From Frigidibacter mobilis (GTDB lineage: Bacteria > Pseudomonadota > Alphaproteobacteria > Rhodobacterales > Rhodobacteraceae): 64,000 bases of DNA. A program made the translations under genes and the position numbers. Of this stretch, positions 19,383 to 27,202 are shown in pieces; position 1 is the stretch's first letter, and the number at the start of each line of letters is the position of its first letter. The notes beneath the pieces were generated by a model. The model made no database searches. It was not told the origin of the DNA and was given only the letters and a program-made list of their open reading frames with translations. The stretch is taken from the NCBI RefSeq assembly GCF_001620265.1, contig NZ_CP012664.1, forward strand, positions 1 to 64,000, in the 5' to 3' direction.

Positions 19383-19396
19383 CTAACACCTGTTAG
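19383..19396. promoter_or_regulatory. TetR operator, site 1 (CTAACACCTGTTAG)
   Basis: Palindrome with 6-bp arms CTAACA/TGTTAG and 2-bp centre, in the tetR promoter region. The same arms recur at 49578-49591 and 53236-53249. Position and repetition make it the likely binding site of the adjacent TetR protein. Confidence 0.8.
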
Positions 19397-19537
19397 GTAA
19401 TTGGTACCAATGAGTCAATCGTCCCGGACGTGTTGGATTGGAAATTGTGGCAAATCCCGTCCGGGCAATCGTCATAGGACCGCCGGAAATGCCGGTCGCC
19501 AGCCAAGGCTTGAAAACGTGGCTTGGCTGCCGTGGGT

Positions 19538-19672
19538 CAGATCGTGAAGCCGCCGCCGCAAATGATATGCTGACCCGAAATGAAGTTCGATTCGGGCGTA
19601 CAGAACAAATAGACCGCACCGGCGGCCTCCTCCGGAGTGCCAACCCGACCCAGTGGAATCATGCGCTCCTCC
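19538..19672 (-). pseudogene. Short-chain dehydrogenase, C-terminal fragment (minus strand)
   Basis: Reads leftward RMIPLGRVGTPEEAAGAVYL then FCTPESNFISGQHIICGGGF and TI-stop, the last 40-odd residues of an SDR enzyme (P-LGR-G-PEE and SG..i.v.GG motifs). Its 5' part is missing; at about 19672 the sequence becomes an IS110-type end. Such SDRs accompany Atu/Liu-like clusters, so this may be a lost pathway gene. The interval 19397-19537 shows no gene. Confidence 0.75.
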
Positions 19673-19736
19673 TGATCCAGATGGGATCACTGTGGCACAA
19701 GTGCCGTCAGGAGGGGCTACCCACCCCATCATCAAC
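19673..19736. repeat. Solo end of an IS110/IS1111-type element
   Basis: In reverse complement, this segment matches the left end of the IS110 at 55700-55765 almost base for base (TGGGTAGCCCCTCCTGACGG, then CACTTGTGCCAC..TGATCCCATC). No transposase is attached. It separates the two SDR fragments, so it marks an old insertion followed by deletion or recombination. Confidence 0.75.
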
Positions 19737-19822
19737 GCCATGTCACCGGCCAGATATTGCTGGCCGACGGCGGGATAGCCGATGCCATGTTGGGCGGCAT
19801 CCCCGCAGCGCCGAAACGCTGA
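19737..19822 (+). pseudogene. Second short-chain dehydrogenase C-terminal fragment (plus strand)
   Basis: The frame from 19739 reads HVTGQILLADGGIADAMLGG then IPAAPKR and stops at 19820-19822, matching the C-terminal VTGQ-L-DGG motif of SDR enzymes. It points the opposite way from the SDR fragment on the other side of the IS110 end, so the two are different genes. The region 19823-19995 shows no convincing gene. Confidence 0.65.
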
Positions 19823-19995
19823 GCAGGCGTTCCGCCACGCGCCGCACGCCACTGGGCAACGACATGGCGATTTGGCGGCTGTTCATGCTTTCCGGAACGC
19901 GGTGTCGCGCCCTGCAGAGGCGCTTGCGTGTAGATAGACTGCCCCTCGCCGACCTGCACAAGACCCTCGGCGCAGGCGGCCGAGTCGCCGGGCGC

Positions 19996-20586
19996 TCAGC
20001 CCCGCGTCACCCCCGCATCGGCCAGCTGCTCGGCATCGGGCAGGTCGCGCAGGCTTTCCATGCCGAAGGCAGCGAGAAACCCTTCCGTCGTCACGAACGT
20101 ATAGGGCGCGCCCCGCTGCGGGGCGCGGGGGCCTGTGGTGATCAGCTCCTGCTCGACCAGCCGGCCGATCAGGTCGCGGCTGATCTCCTTGCCGAAGATC
20201 TCCTTCAGCCCGTCGCGGGTGATCGGCTGGTGGAAGGCGATGGCGGCCAGAACCGCGAGGTCGGACTCGCCCAGGTGCAGCGCCTGCCCGCCGGCGTCGG
20301 TCGCCGCCAGGATCGCCGGGGCATAGGCAGGGCGGGTGCGCAGCAGCCAGCCGGCGCCGACCCGGGCGATCTCATAGGGCCGGTCCGCGAGGCCTGCCGC
20401 CAGATCCTCGATCAGCAGATCGACCGAGGCCCCCTGCCCCACCACGCGGGCCAGATCCTCGCGCGGCACAGGGGCTGCGCTGGCGAACAGCACCGCCTCG
20501 ATCCGCCGCATCCATTCGCGCCAGCGCAGCTCGGGCGGCAGATCGTCCAGCTCGCGGTCGAGGCCGGGATGCGGGCGGCGCGCCAT
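19996..20586 (-). CDS. ScpB-like segregation/condensation protein
   Basis: 196 residues. Contains two winged-helix-like halves with WMRRIEAVLFASAAPVPRED (the ScpB opening E-LLF-S..P) and HLGESDLAVLAAIAFHQPIT (the A-IAY-QPiTR signature) then IGRLVEQELI. In chromosomes ScpB joins ScpA and SMC in chromosome condensation. Here it stands beside DUF1403 and an integrase next to repABC, an arrangement of large alphaproteobacterial plasmids, so a plasmid-specific role is likely. One base separates it from the DUF1403 gene upstream. Confidence 0.85.
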   Translation of the reverse strand: MARRPHPGLDRELDDLPPELRWREWMRRIEAVLFASAAPVPREDLARVVGQGASVDLLIEDLAAGLADRPYEIARVGAGWLLRTRPAYAPAILAATDAGGQALHLGESDLAVLAAIAFHQPITRDGLKEIFGKEISRDLIGRLVEQELITTGPRAPQRGAPYTFVTTEGFLAAFGMESLRDLPDAEQLADAGVTRG

Positions 20587-20587
20587 G

Positions 20588-21475
20588 TCAGAGCCCGTAG
20601 AGGCGGAACGTGTCCCGCCCGGTCAACTCGCGCAGCGCGCCAAGCGCCACCAGCCGGTCACACAGCCTTCGCGCGGCGCGGTCCGACATGAAGGCGGTCA
20701 ATTCCGCCGGCGCCAAAGCATCGCGCGACAGGAACAGCGCCACAGCCTGATCGGCGCCGCGCGCCCGCAGCTTCGGCGCCACCTCGCGCAGGCGCCCGGC
20801 GCGGCGGGTCAGGTCGGCGGCAAGCTGCGCCGCCGGCCGCGCCGCCGCAATCAGCGCCCGGTGGCAGGCCAGCTGCAGATCGCCGCCCCGCAGCCGCAGG
20901 TCGCGGGGCTTGAGGCCAGTGGCCAGCAGCGGCAGCAGATGCGCCCAACCCGCCGCGCGCGCCAGCGCGGCGTCGGCGAGGATCAGTGCCTCGGTCTCGG
21001 CGCGCGGGGCATCGGTCAGTACCGCCTCCAGCACCGCGGCGGCCCGGGCGACGGGGGAGCCTTCGGCGCCGAGGCACAGCGCGATCCGCTCTGCCGTGAT
21101 GCCGGGCAGCCCGCGCGCGAGGTTTGCCGCCGACAGGGGCCGCTCAGCGGCGCGGCACCAGTGCAGGGCAATCTCCCCCGCCGGGCCGGGATGATCGCCG
21201 GGCCGGGTCAGATGCAGCGCGTCGCGCAGCGCGGCCGAGGTCTCGCGCCGCCCCGCAAACCCGGCGCAGGCCTCGGCTGCGGCGAGCGCCAGCCGCTCGC
21301 GCCACAGGGCGGTCGGCAGGGTGTCGGTGCGGGCGAGGAGGTCGAGATGCACCAGCGCCGCGCCCGCGGAAAAGGCCACGTCTTCAGGGCTTTGCGCAGG
21401 GCCCGCGATGATCCAGCCCGGCAGGCGGGGGAGTGTGACCAAGTCAGCAGGTGCGAGAGCGGGCGATTTCATCAT
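20588..21475 (-). CDS. DUF1403 family protein
   Basis: 295 residues, Ala- and Leu-rich, all-helical, cytoplasmic. Recognised as DUF1403 by ALVHLDLLARTDTLPTALWR and the overall layout. The family is of unknown function and occurs on repABC plasmids of alphaproteobacteria with ScpB-like genes. It forms a two-gene unit with the ScpB-like gene downstream. An ATG at 21472 is an equally possible start. Transcribed divergently from the integrase, with a 27-base dyad in the shared promoter region. Confidence 0.8.
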   Translation of the reverse strand: MMKSPALAPADLVTLPRLPGWIIAGPAQSPEDVAFSAGAALVHLDLLARTDTLPTALWRERLALAAAEACAGFAGRRETSAALRDALHLTRPGDHPGPAGEIALHWCRAAERPLSAANLARGLPGITAERIALCLGAEGSPVARAAAVLEAVLTDAPRAETEALILADAALARAAGWAHLLPLLATGLKPRDLRLRGGDLQLACHRALIAAARPAAQLAADLTRRAGRLREVAPKLRARGADQAVALFLSRDALAPAELTAFMSDRAARRLCDRLVALGALRELTGRDTFRLYGL

Positions 21476-21551
21476 GCGCGAGCATATTCTCTGGCGGCGG
21501 TTTTCGCCAGCGGATACCGCAATAACCGCCGCGCCATGCCAGACAGCGTTG

Positions 21552-21578
21552 TGTCCGGTAATCTTTCATTACCGGACA
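21552..21578. repeat. Perfect 11-5-11 dyad in front of the integrase gene
   Basis: TGTCCGGTAAT and its exact complement ATTACCGGACA flank the 5-base centre CTTTC, ending 21 bases upstream of the integrase ATG. The size and geometry resemble a tyrosine-recombinase core site (two 11-bp arms and a short crossover region). It could equally be the operator of the divergent DUF1403/integrase promoters. Confidence 0.7.
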
Positions 21579-21599
21579 TAAGAGTGATAGGCTCGGTCC

Positions 21600-22709
21600 A
21601 TGGACAATTCGGCCCGCAACTCGCCCGCAGACATGGCCGCAGACGGGCCCGATCCCCTCTCCCCTCACGAGGGAAACCGGCGCGGCGGGCGCGACGACTG
21701 TGCCATCCCCCTGCCCGCCCATATCGCCGGCTCCGGCGCGCTGGACCGGCTGGCGGACACCGCCCGGGACTATGCCCGCCACGCCGCCTCGGACAGCACC
21801 CTGCGCGCCTATGCCGGTGACTGGGCGCAGTTCGCGCGCTGGTGCCGCAGGCGCGGCGCCGATGCGCTGCCGCCCTCGCCGCAACTGGTCGGGCTCTACA
21901 TCGCCGATCTCGCGGCGCCGCAGGATCGGAGCCGGCCCCTCTCCGTCGCCAGCATCGAGCGGCGGCTGTCGGGCCTCGGCTGGGGCTATGCGCAGCGCGG
22001 GTTGACGCTCGACCGCAGGGACCGGCACATCGCAAGCGTCCTCGCCGGAATCCGCCGCAGGCACGCCCGCCCGCCGCTGCAGAAGGAGGCGATCCTGCCC
22101 GGGGACATCCTGGCGATGATCGCCGCCCTGCCTCATGACCTGCGCGGGCTGCGCGACCGCGCCATCCTGCTGATCGGCTTTGCCGGCGGTCTGCGCCGTT
22201 CGGAGATCGTGTCGCTCGACCACGGCAAGGACGACACGCCGGACAGCGGTGGCTGGGTGGAGGTGATGGAGGGCGGCGCCCTGATCGCCCTGCGCGGCAA
22301 GACCGGCTGGCGCGAGGTGGAGGTGGCGCGGGGATCGACCGACCAGACCTGCCCGGTCCATGCCCTCACGCAATGGCTGCACTTCGCCCGCATCGACTTC
22401 GGGCCGCTGTTCACCGCCGTCTCGCGCGATGGCACTCGCGCGACAGAGGCCCGGCTCAGCGACAAGCATGTCGCCCGGCTGGTCAAGCACTGTGTGCTGG
22501 CCGCCGGCCTGCGCCCCGACCTGCCCGAGGCAGAGCGGCTGCGGCTCTACTCCGGCCACAGCTTGCGCGCCGGCCTTGCCAGCAGCGCCGAGGTCGAGGA
22601 GCGCCATGTGCAAAAGCACCTCGGCCATGCCAGCGCCGAGATGACCCGCCGCTACCAGCGCCGCCGCGACAGGTTCCGCGTCAACCTGACAAAGGCCGCG
22701 GGGCTTTAG
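21600..22709 (+). CDS. Tyrosine recombinase / site-specific integrase
   Basis: 369 residues. The N-terminal core-binding domain (TLRAYAGDWAQFARWCRRRG) is followed by the catalytic domain with the first Arg in FAGGLRRSEIVSLD, HSLRAGLAS (His-x-x-Arg), HLGHASAEMTRRYQRRRDRF (second His and the nucleophilic Tyr). All key residues are present. Plasmid-borne relatives resolve multimers or integrate elements. A candidate recombination site lies immediately upstream. The stop overlaps the convergent Fic gene by 4 bases. Confidence 0.9.
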   Translation: MDNSARNSPADMAADGPDPLSPHEGNRRGGRDDCAIPLPAHIAGSGALDRLADTARDYARHAASDSTLRAYAGDWAQFARWCRRRGADALPPSPQLVGLYIADLAAPQDRSRPLSVASIERRLSGLGWGYAQRGLTLDRRDRHIASVLAGIRRRHARPPLQKEAILPGDILAMIAALPHDLRGLRDRAILLIGFAGGLRRSEIVSLDHGKDDTPDSGGWVEVMEGGALIALRGKTGWREVEVARGSTDQTCPVHALTQWLHFARIDFGPLFTAVSRDGTRATEARLSDKHVARLVKHCVLAAGLRPDLPEAERLRLYSGHSLRAGLASSAEVEERHVQKHLGHASAEMTRRYQRRRDRFRVNLTKAAGL

Positions 22710-23779
22710 TCCAGCCGCAGCAGGTAGCGCGTCGAGCGCCCCCCTTCGGGCCCCCGCTGCAGCACGCCCGCCGCCTCCAGCTCTGCTAGGTCGCGCGTGG
22801 CTGTGGCCAGGGAAACGCCGGCGATGCGTGCATAGGGTGCGGCGCTGATGCCTTGCGACAGGCGCTGCGGGCCCTCGGCGAAGAGCCGGCGGAATACCTT
22901 CTCGGCCCGGGGTGGCAGGGCGGCAAAGCGCAGGAAGAAGCCGTTGCGCGCCACCAGAAACCGGGCCTCTGCTTCGGCTTCCCCGATCCCGGTGGCCAGC
23001 CGGTCCAGAAACCACAGCACGAAAGCCGTCGCGTCGATCTGGTCGCCTGACGCCCGCCGCCCGGCCTGAAGCGCGGCGTAATAGCCCTGCTTGTCAGCCT
23101 CGATCTGGCGCGACAAGGAGAACGGCAAGGCCGCGTCCAGCGCAAACACATGCTCCACCAGCGCGCGGCCGATCCGGCCATTGCCATCGCTGAACGGGTG
23201 GATGGATTCGAACCACAGATGCGCGATGGCCGCCCGCACCGGAATTGGCCGGCGGTCTTCGTCAAGCGCCGCCAGAAACCCCGCCATCATTGTTGGCACG
23301 GCTTCGGCAGGCGGCGCGGTATAGAGGACCTCTTCGCGGCCCGCGGTGGCGCCGCGCACGATCACCATCGGAAAGCTGCGCCAGCGGCCCTTGTCTTCAA
23401 GGTCGACCCCGTGGAACAGCAGGCGGTGCCAGTGCAGCAGACGCGCTTCATCCAGCCCGCCCTGCCCTTCCCGGGCGTCCAGCATCAGCGCGGCGATTGC
23501 GTCGGTGCGGCGCTGCGGTTCTGCCCCGCGATGTGCCAGCGAGGCGACGACCGAGGCCTCGATCTCTTCGGGGCGCAGTGGGGCGCCCTCGATGGCAAAG
23601 CTCGCCATCGCCTCGGCGGTCACGGCGCGCAGAAAGGTCTCGCGCCGCTCTTCCGCCGTCAGCGCGGCCTGCAGCCCGCGAATGGCGCCAAGCCGTGCGG
23701 AGAGCGCTGCCAAAGGTGCCTCGGTCGCCGCGGCGTCGTGGCGGAAGTTCGGCCAGGCGGGGGTCTGCCAGATGTCCAT
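22706..23779 (-). CDS. Fic family protein (AMP transferase) with N-terminal inhibitory helix
   Basis: 357 residues. N-terminal DUF4172-like part, then the Fic core with the full catalytic motif HPFSDGNGRIGR at about residue 200, which transfers AMP from ATP to target Ser/Thr/Tyr. The inhibitory motif S/T-x-x-x-E-G is seen as SFAIEG at about residue 60, so this is a self-inhibited Fic. A C-terminal winged helix (GVSLATATRDLAELEAAGVL) suggests DNA binding, perhaps autoregulation. On a plasmid this could act as a stand-alone toxin-like module. Confidence 0.92.
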   Translation of the reverse strand: MDIWQTPAWPNFRHDAAATEAPLAALSARLGAIRGLQAALTAEERRETFLRAVTAEAMASFAIEGAPLRPEEIEASVVASLAHRGAEPQRRTDAIAALMLDAREGQGGLDEARLLHWHRLLFHGVDLEDKGRWRSFPMVIVRGATAGREEVLYTAPPAEAVPTMMAGFLAALDEDRRPIPVRAAIAHLWFESIHPFSDGNGRIGRALVEHVFALDAALPFSLSRQIEADKQGYYAALQAGRRASGDQIDATAFVLWFLDRLATGIGEAEAEARFLVARNGFFLRFAALPPRAEKVFRRLFAEGPQRLSQGISAAPYARIAGVSLATATRDLAELEAAGVLQRGPEGGRSTRYLLRLD

Positions 23780-24156
23780 GAGGCGAATATCTACGCCATT
23801 CGCGTCATGATCCAGCGATAACTGAGGGGAATGGTGGACGTAATCGCGTCACCGGCGAAGAGTGCCACCTCTTCAGCGCCAAGCAAGGGCTGCCGCTTGC
23901 CGATCAAGCCTGCGAGGTCGGCGCCAGATAGAAGCAAACGATTCAGCCCTTCGAGCCCTCATCGATCAGGTCTCCGACCTTGGCTCGCCCTGTAGAAACA
24001 GCTTTACCGAGGGATGGGCATCCTTGCAAATCTTCCGCGGCATGGAGAAATTGCTAGCCTTCTTCTTTGGCGGCCAAGACCACCAGAGGCATATGCTGGT
24101 CCGTTTGCTGCAGAAACCTGGGCCGCAATCCGTCCGTGGTTTGTTAGGGGCGGGCC
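23780..24156. other. Intergenic stretch with no supported gene
   Basis: 377 bases between the Fic and parE genes. Short open frames exist on the plus strand (for example 23862-24197), but none has a ribosome-binding site plus recognisable similarity. It contains no clear repeats. It may be the decayed end of an older plasmid gene. Confidence 0.5.
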
Positions 24157-24450
24157 CTACACGTCCAGCGCGGCCAGCAGATCCTGGCGGTTGCTGATCA
24201 CCCGCAGGACAAGCACACCCGCCGTATCCTCGAGATGCACGACCAGATGCGCGCCATGCGGGTGCAGACGGACGGGCGGGGTGAATTCGGAGCGCAGGGG
24301 CGACATTTCGGGAAACTCAGCAATCAGATTAAAGAGATGCGCCAGCGCCCGCAGATAGGCATTGGCGCGCGCCTCGCCCCATTCGGCGGCGCCATGCTCC
24401 CAGATCCCGGTCAGATCCTGTCGCGCGCGCGGAGTCAGGCGGACGGGCAA
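24157..24450 (-). CDS. parE: RelE/ParE-family toxin
   Basis: About 97 residues reading (L/M)PVRLTPRARQDLTGIWEHGA, then FPEMSPLRSEFTPPVRLHPH and HLVVHLEDTAGVLVLRVISN, ending RQDLLAALDV. This is the ParE/RelE fold. ParE toxins poison DNA gyrase. No ATG fits; TTG at 24450, five bases after the antitoxin stop, is the best start. Partner of the ParD antitoxin immediately upstream. A longer open frame to 24726 is the shadow of parD. Confidence 0.88.
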   Translation of the reverse strand: MPVRLTPRARQDLTGIWEHGAAEWGEARANAYLRALAHLFNLIAEFPEMSPLRSEFTPPVRLHPHGAHLVVHLEDTAGVLVLRVISNRQDLLAALDV

Positions 24451-24455
24451 GCGCG

Positions 24456-24686
24456 CTACCGGCGCCGGGCGCGCAAGAAGGCTTCGGGGTCGAAGACCTC
24501 TGCCGGACCGCTGGACATCCCGTCGTCGATCGCCGCCTGCAGGGTGGCGACCGCCAGCTGGCGGGCCTGATCGCGGCGGATCAGGTCGCGCATGTAGTCG
24601 CTGGAATTGGCGAAGCGACCATGCTCGGTGCGCGATTCGACCCAAGCCTTCATCTGTTCGGGAAGCGAGATGTTCATGGTCGACAT
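24456..24686 (-). CDS. parD: ParD-type antitoxin
   Basis: 76 residues. Ribbon-helix-helix N-terminus MSTMNISLPEQMKAWVESRT, then SSDYMRDLIRRDQAR, with a flexible C-terminus that would wrap the ParE toxin. Start chosen at 24686; the frame is open upstream but only this Met fits ParD length and composition. An 8-3-8 palindrome at 24719-24737 lies 32 bases upstream and is the likely operator. The pair would stabilise the plasmid by post-segregational killing. Confidence 0.92.
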   Translation of the reverse strand: MSTMNISLPEQMKAWVESRTEHGRFANSSDYMRDLIRRDQARQLAVATLQAAIDDGMSSGPAEVFDPEAFLRARRR

Positions 24687-24718
24687 GGGCTGCATCCTCT
24701 GGCTGACACCCCTTAACG

Positions 24719-24737
24719 TATGGCAAGGATTGCCATA
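24719..24737. promoter_or_regulatory. Palindrome upstream of parDE, likely operator
   Basis: TATGGCAAGGATTGCCATA, a perfect 8-bp dyad with a 3-base centre. It lies between divergent parDE and repA. ParD-type ribbon-helix-helix proteins bind such dyads to repress their operon. The rest of the gap up to repA (24738-24897) shows no gene. Confidence 0.65.
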
Positions 24738-24897
24738 ACGCAAGGACCCGGTGAGCAACCTTGTGCCCCCTGCCCCGCAGTGCACAACATATCGGCAGAA
24801 AAGCCTTGCCCGAATCTCATCGCTGGGGCAGTTAATTACGCCAAGAAGCAAACAACACGACCGGAAGCGTAACACACGCTCTGGCGAGAGGGCAGAG

Positions 24898-26097
24898 ATG
24901 GCGCAGCAGGAACGCATCGACGTGCTTGTCGGAGAGCACGCAGCACGGCTGTCGGAACGGTTGCAGGCGCATCGCGCGCAACTGTTCCCACCCGATGCCC
25001 GCAAGGAAATGCGCCGATTCACCAGCGGCGAGGTGGCAGAGCTTCTGGGCGTTAAGGACGCCTATCTGCGCAAGCTGCATCTGGACGGCCGCGGCCCTTC
25101 CCCCGAAACGGGGGTCGGCGGGCGGCGCTATTACACCGCGCAAGACATCCAAGCGCTGCGGGTGATGTTGGAAAAGGGCACCAAGACGCCCGGCACCTAC
25201 CTGCCCGGCCGGCGCAGCAATGCCGATGGCGGCGACCACCTTCAGGTTATCACCGTCATCAACTTCAAGGGCGGGTCCGGCAAGACCACCACCGCCGCGC
25301 ATCTGGCGCAGAAGCTGGCGCTCGATGGTTACCGCGTGCTGGCCATCGACCTGGACCCGCAAGCCAGCTTCTCGGCCCTGCACGGCTATCAGCCGGAATT
25401 CGACCTGCTCGACGGCGGCACGCTATACGATGCGATCCGCTATGAGGACCCGCTGCCGCTGCGTGATGTGATCCGGCCCAGCTATTTCCCGAACCTTGAC
25501 ATCATCCCTGGCAACCTGGACCTGATGGAGTTCGAACATGAAACGCCCCGCGCACTCGCCAATCGCTCCGGCCAGTTCTTCTTTACTCGCGTGGGCGACA
25601 AGCTGGCCGAGGTCGAGTCGGATTACGACATCGTCGTGATCGACTGCCCGCCACAGCTGGGGTTTCTCACCATGTCCGCACTTTCCGCCGCAACCGCGGT
25701 GCTTGTGACCGTCCATCCACAGATGCTCGACGTCATGTCGATGTGTCAGTTCCTGCTGATGACCTCCAACCTGCTCGGCGTCGTGGCCGAGGCGGGCGGG
25801 AACATGAGCTATGATTGGCTGCGCTATGTCGTCACCCGCTATGAGCCCGGCGACGGGCCGCAGAACCAGATGGTCAGCTTCATGCGCTCGATGTTCGGCG
25901 ATCATGTGCTGAACCACCCGGTGCTGAAATCGACAGCCATCTCGGATGCCGGCATCACCAAGCAGACCCTGTACGAGGTGGAGCGGACACAATTCACCCG
26001 CACCACCTATGAACGCGCGATGGAAAGCCTGAACGCGGTCAATGGCGAGATCGAGGCGCTCATACAGCAGGCCTGGGGCCGCAAGGCGGTGGCGTGA
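24898..26097 (+). CDS. repA: Plasmid partitioning ATPase RepA
   Basis: 399 residues, the usual RepA length, from MAQQERIDVLVGEHAARLSE at 24898 (GAGAGGGCAG ribosome-binding region in front); the ORF's earlier start at 24751 is rejected. N-terminal DNA-binding helix-turn-helix (RFTSGEVAELLGVKDAYLRK) for autorepression, then ParA ATPase with Walker A NFKGGSGKTTTAAHLAQK at about 125-140, Walker A' IDLDPQASFSALHG and DCPPQLGFLT. Moves RepB-parS complexes to daughter cells. Overlaps repB start (TGATG). Confidence 0.97.
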   Translation: MAQQERIDVLVGEHAARLSERLQAHRAQLFPPDARKEMRRFTSGEVAELLGVKDAYLRKLHLDGRGPSPETGVGGRRYYTAQDIQALRVMLEKGTKTPGTYLPGRRSNADGGDHLQVITVINFKGGSGKTTTAAHLAQKLALDGYRVLAIDLDPQASFSALHGYQPEFDLLDGGTLYDAIRYEDPLPLRDVIRPSYFPNLDIIPGNLDLMEFEHETPRALANRSGQFFFTRVGDKLAEVESDYDIVVIDCPPQLGFLTMSALSAATAVLVTVHPQMLDVMSMCQFLLMTSNLLGVVAEAGGNMSYDWLRYVVTRYEPGDGPQNQMVSFMRSMFGDHVLNHPVLKSTAISDAGITKQTLYEVERTQFTRTTYERAMESLNAVNGEIEALIQQAWGRKAVA

Positions 26098-27023
26098 TGG
26101 CCCGCAAGGATCTGCTCAAGGGGCTGATGAGCGGCGAGAACGTCGTCCCCTCCCCCGCAGCGGTGCATTCGCCGCGCACCACCAAGGGAGCGATCGGTGC
26201 CGTCAGCCAGTCGATTGCCGACCTGCGCAACCGCTCCGTCATCGACGTGCCGCCGGACCTGATCGACCATGCCGGGGTGCGCGACCGGCTGGATGTGGAT
26301 ACCGAAGGCATTGCCGAGCTGGCCGAGTCAATCCGCGAATACGGCCAGCAGGTGCCGGTGCTTCTGCGCCATTCCCCCAATGTCGAAGGCCGCTATGACG
26401 TGGTCTATGGCCGCAGGCGGGTGGCCGCGCTGCGGCTCATCGGGCAGCCGGTCAAGGCAATGGTGCGCGATCTGTCCGACCGCGATCTGGTGATCGCGCA
26501 GGGGCAGGAGAACGCGGCTCGCAAGGACCTCAGCTTCATCGAAAAGGCGAATTTCGCCCGCACGATGCGCGACGACGGGTTCGACCGCAAGATCATCTGC
26601 GACGCGCTCAAGATCGACAAGACCTTGATATCGCGGATGCTTTCGATAACCGACACCGTTCCGCAGCGGCTGATCCAAGCGATCGGCGCGGCGCCTGGCA
26701 TCGGGCGCGACAGGTGGGCGACGCTGGCGGGGCGTGTTGGCAAGCGGCCGCTGCCCGACCTTCTGGCGCTGGCGGTCGGCGACCGCTCGGACACCCGCTT
26801 CGAGGCGGTTCTGGCCGGCGTCAGCCAGAAGAAACCCTCGCCCCCTGCCCCGGAAAAGCCCCTGCTTACCGGCGCCAATGGCCTTCGCTTGGGGGCAGTT
26901 TTGCGCAATCCCCGGGCCACCACGATTACCTTCGACAAAAGCACCGCCGATGGATTCGACGAGTGGCTGGTTGAGCATATGGAAGAGATTCACCGTGGTT
27001 GGCTTGCCAATCGCGAGGAATGA
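26097..27023 (+). CDS. repB: Plasmid partitioning protein RepB (ParB family)
   Basis: 308 residues from MARKDLLKGLMSGENVVPSP at 26097, overlapping the repA stop. N-terminal RepA-interaction region, ParB/Srx domain with YGRRRVAALRLIGQPVKAMV and the arginine/Asn box GQENAARKDLSFIEK, and a helix-turn-helix (KIICDALKIDKTLISRMLSI) that recognises parS. Three perfect parS copies lie nearby (27141, 30677 and 30710), the last two inside cas3. Acts as CTP-switch clamp by family analogy. Confidence 0.96.
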   Translation: MARKDLLKGLMSGENVVPSPAAVHSPRTTKGAIGAVSQSIADLRNRSVIDVPPDLIDHAGVRDRLDVDTEGIAELAESIREYGQQVPVLLRHSPNVEGRYDVVYGRRRVAALRLIGQPVKAMVRDLSDRDLVIAQGQENAARKDLSFIEKANFARTMRDDGFDRKIICDALKIDKTLISRMLSITDTVPQRLIQAIGAAPGIGRDRWATLAGRVGKRPLPDLLALAVGDRSDTRFEAVLAGVSQKKPSPPAPEKPLLTGANGLRLGAVLRNPRATTITFDKSTADGFDEWLVEHMEEIHRGWLANREE

Positions 27024-27202
27024 CCGAGCAGCAACAACAACAGGAGGCACAGCCCGGACGCAGAAAAGAAAAGCCCCCCAGGACATGACATCCCGAAGGG
27101 CCGTTTCGTCGGATCTAGCACTTCGACCATAGCGGTTCACGTTGACAGCTGTCAACTCTCGTCTGTCCGGCGGCGGCAGAATTGCGCCCTTGTGATCGAA
27201 AA
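27024..27202 (-). ncRNA. repB-repC intergenic region: probable antisense (incA-type) RNA
   Basis: In repABC plasmids this 150-200 base gap encodes a short counter-transcribed RNA that limits RepC synthesis. Read on the minus strand, a GC-rich stem (GGCCC...GGGGGGC, about 27069-27100) is followed by CTTTTCTTTT, an intrinsic-terminator pattern, as expected for that RNA's 3' end. Promoter and exact ends are not assigned. The plus-strand gap also holds parS at 27141. Confidence 0.5.
27141..27156. promoter_or_regulatory. parS: parS centromere site (GTTGACAGCTGTCAAC)
   Basis: Perfect 16-bp palindrome fitting the repABC parS consensus GTTNNCNGCNGNNAAC, located in the repB-repC gap where such sites are common. 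Binding site of RepB. Identical copies occur in cas3. Confidence 0.95.

Noticed and set aside
23862..24197. 111-codon ORF between the Fic and parE genes as a new gene
   Set aside because: No ribosome-binding site, no recognisable similarity, and its end runs antisense through parE.
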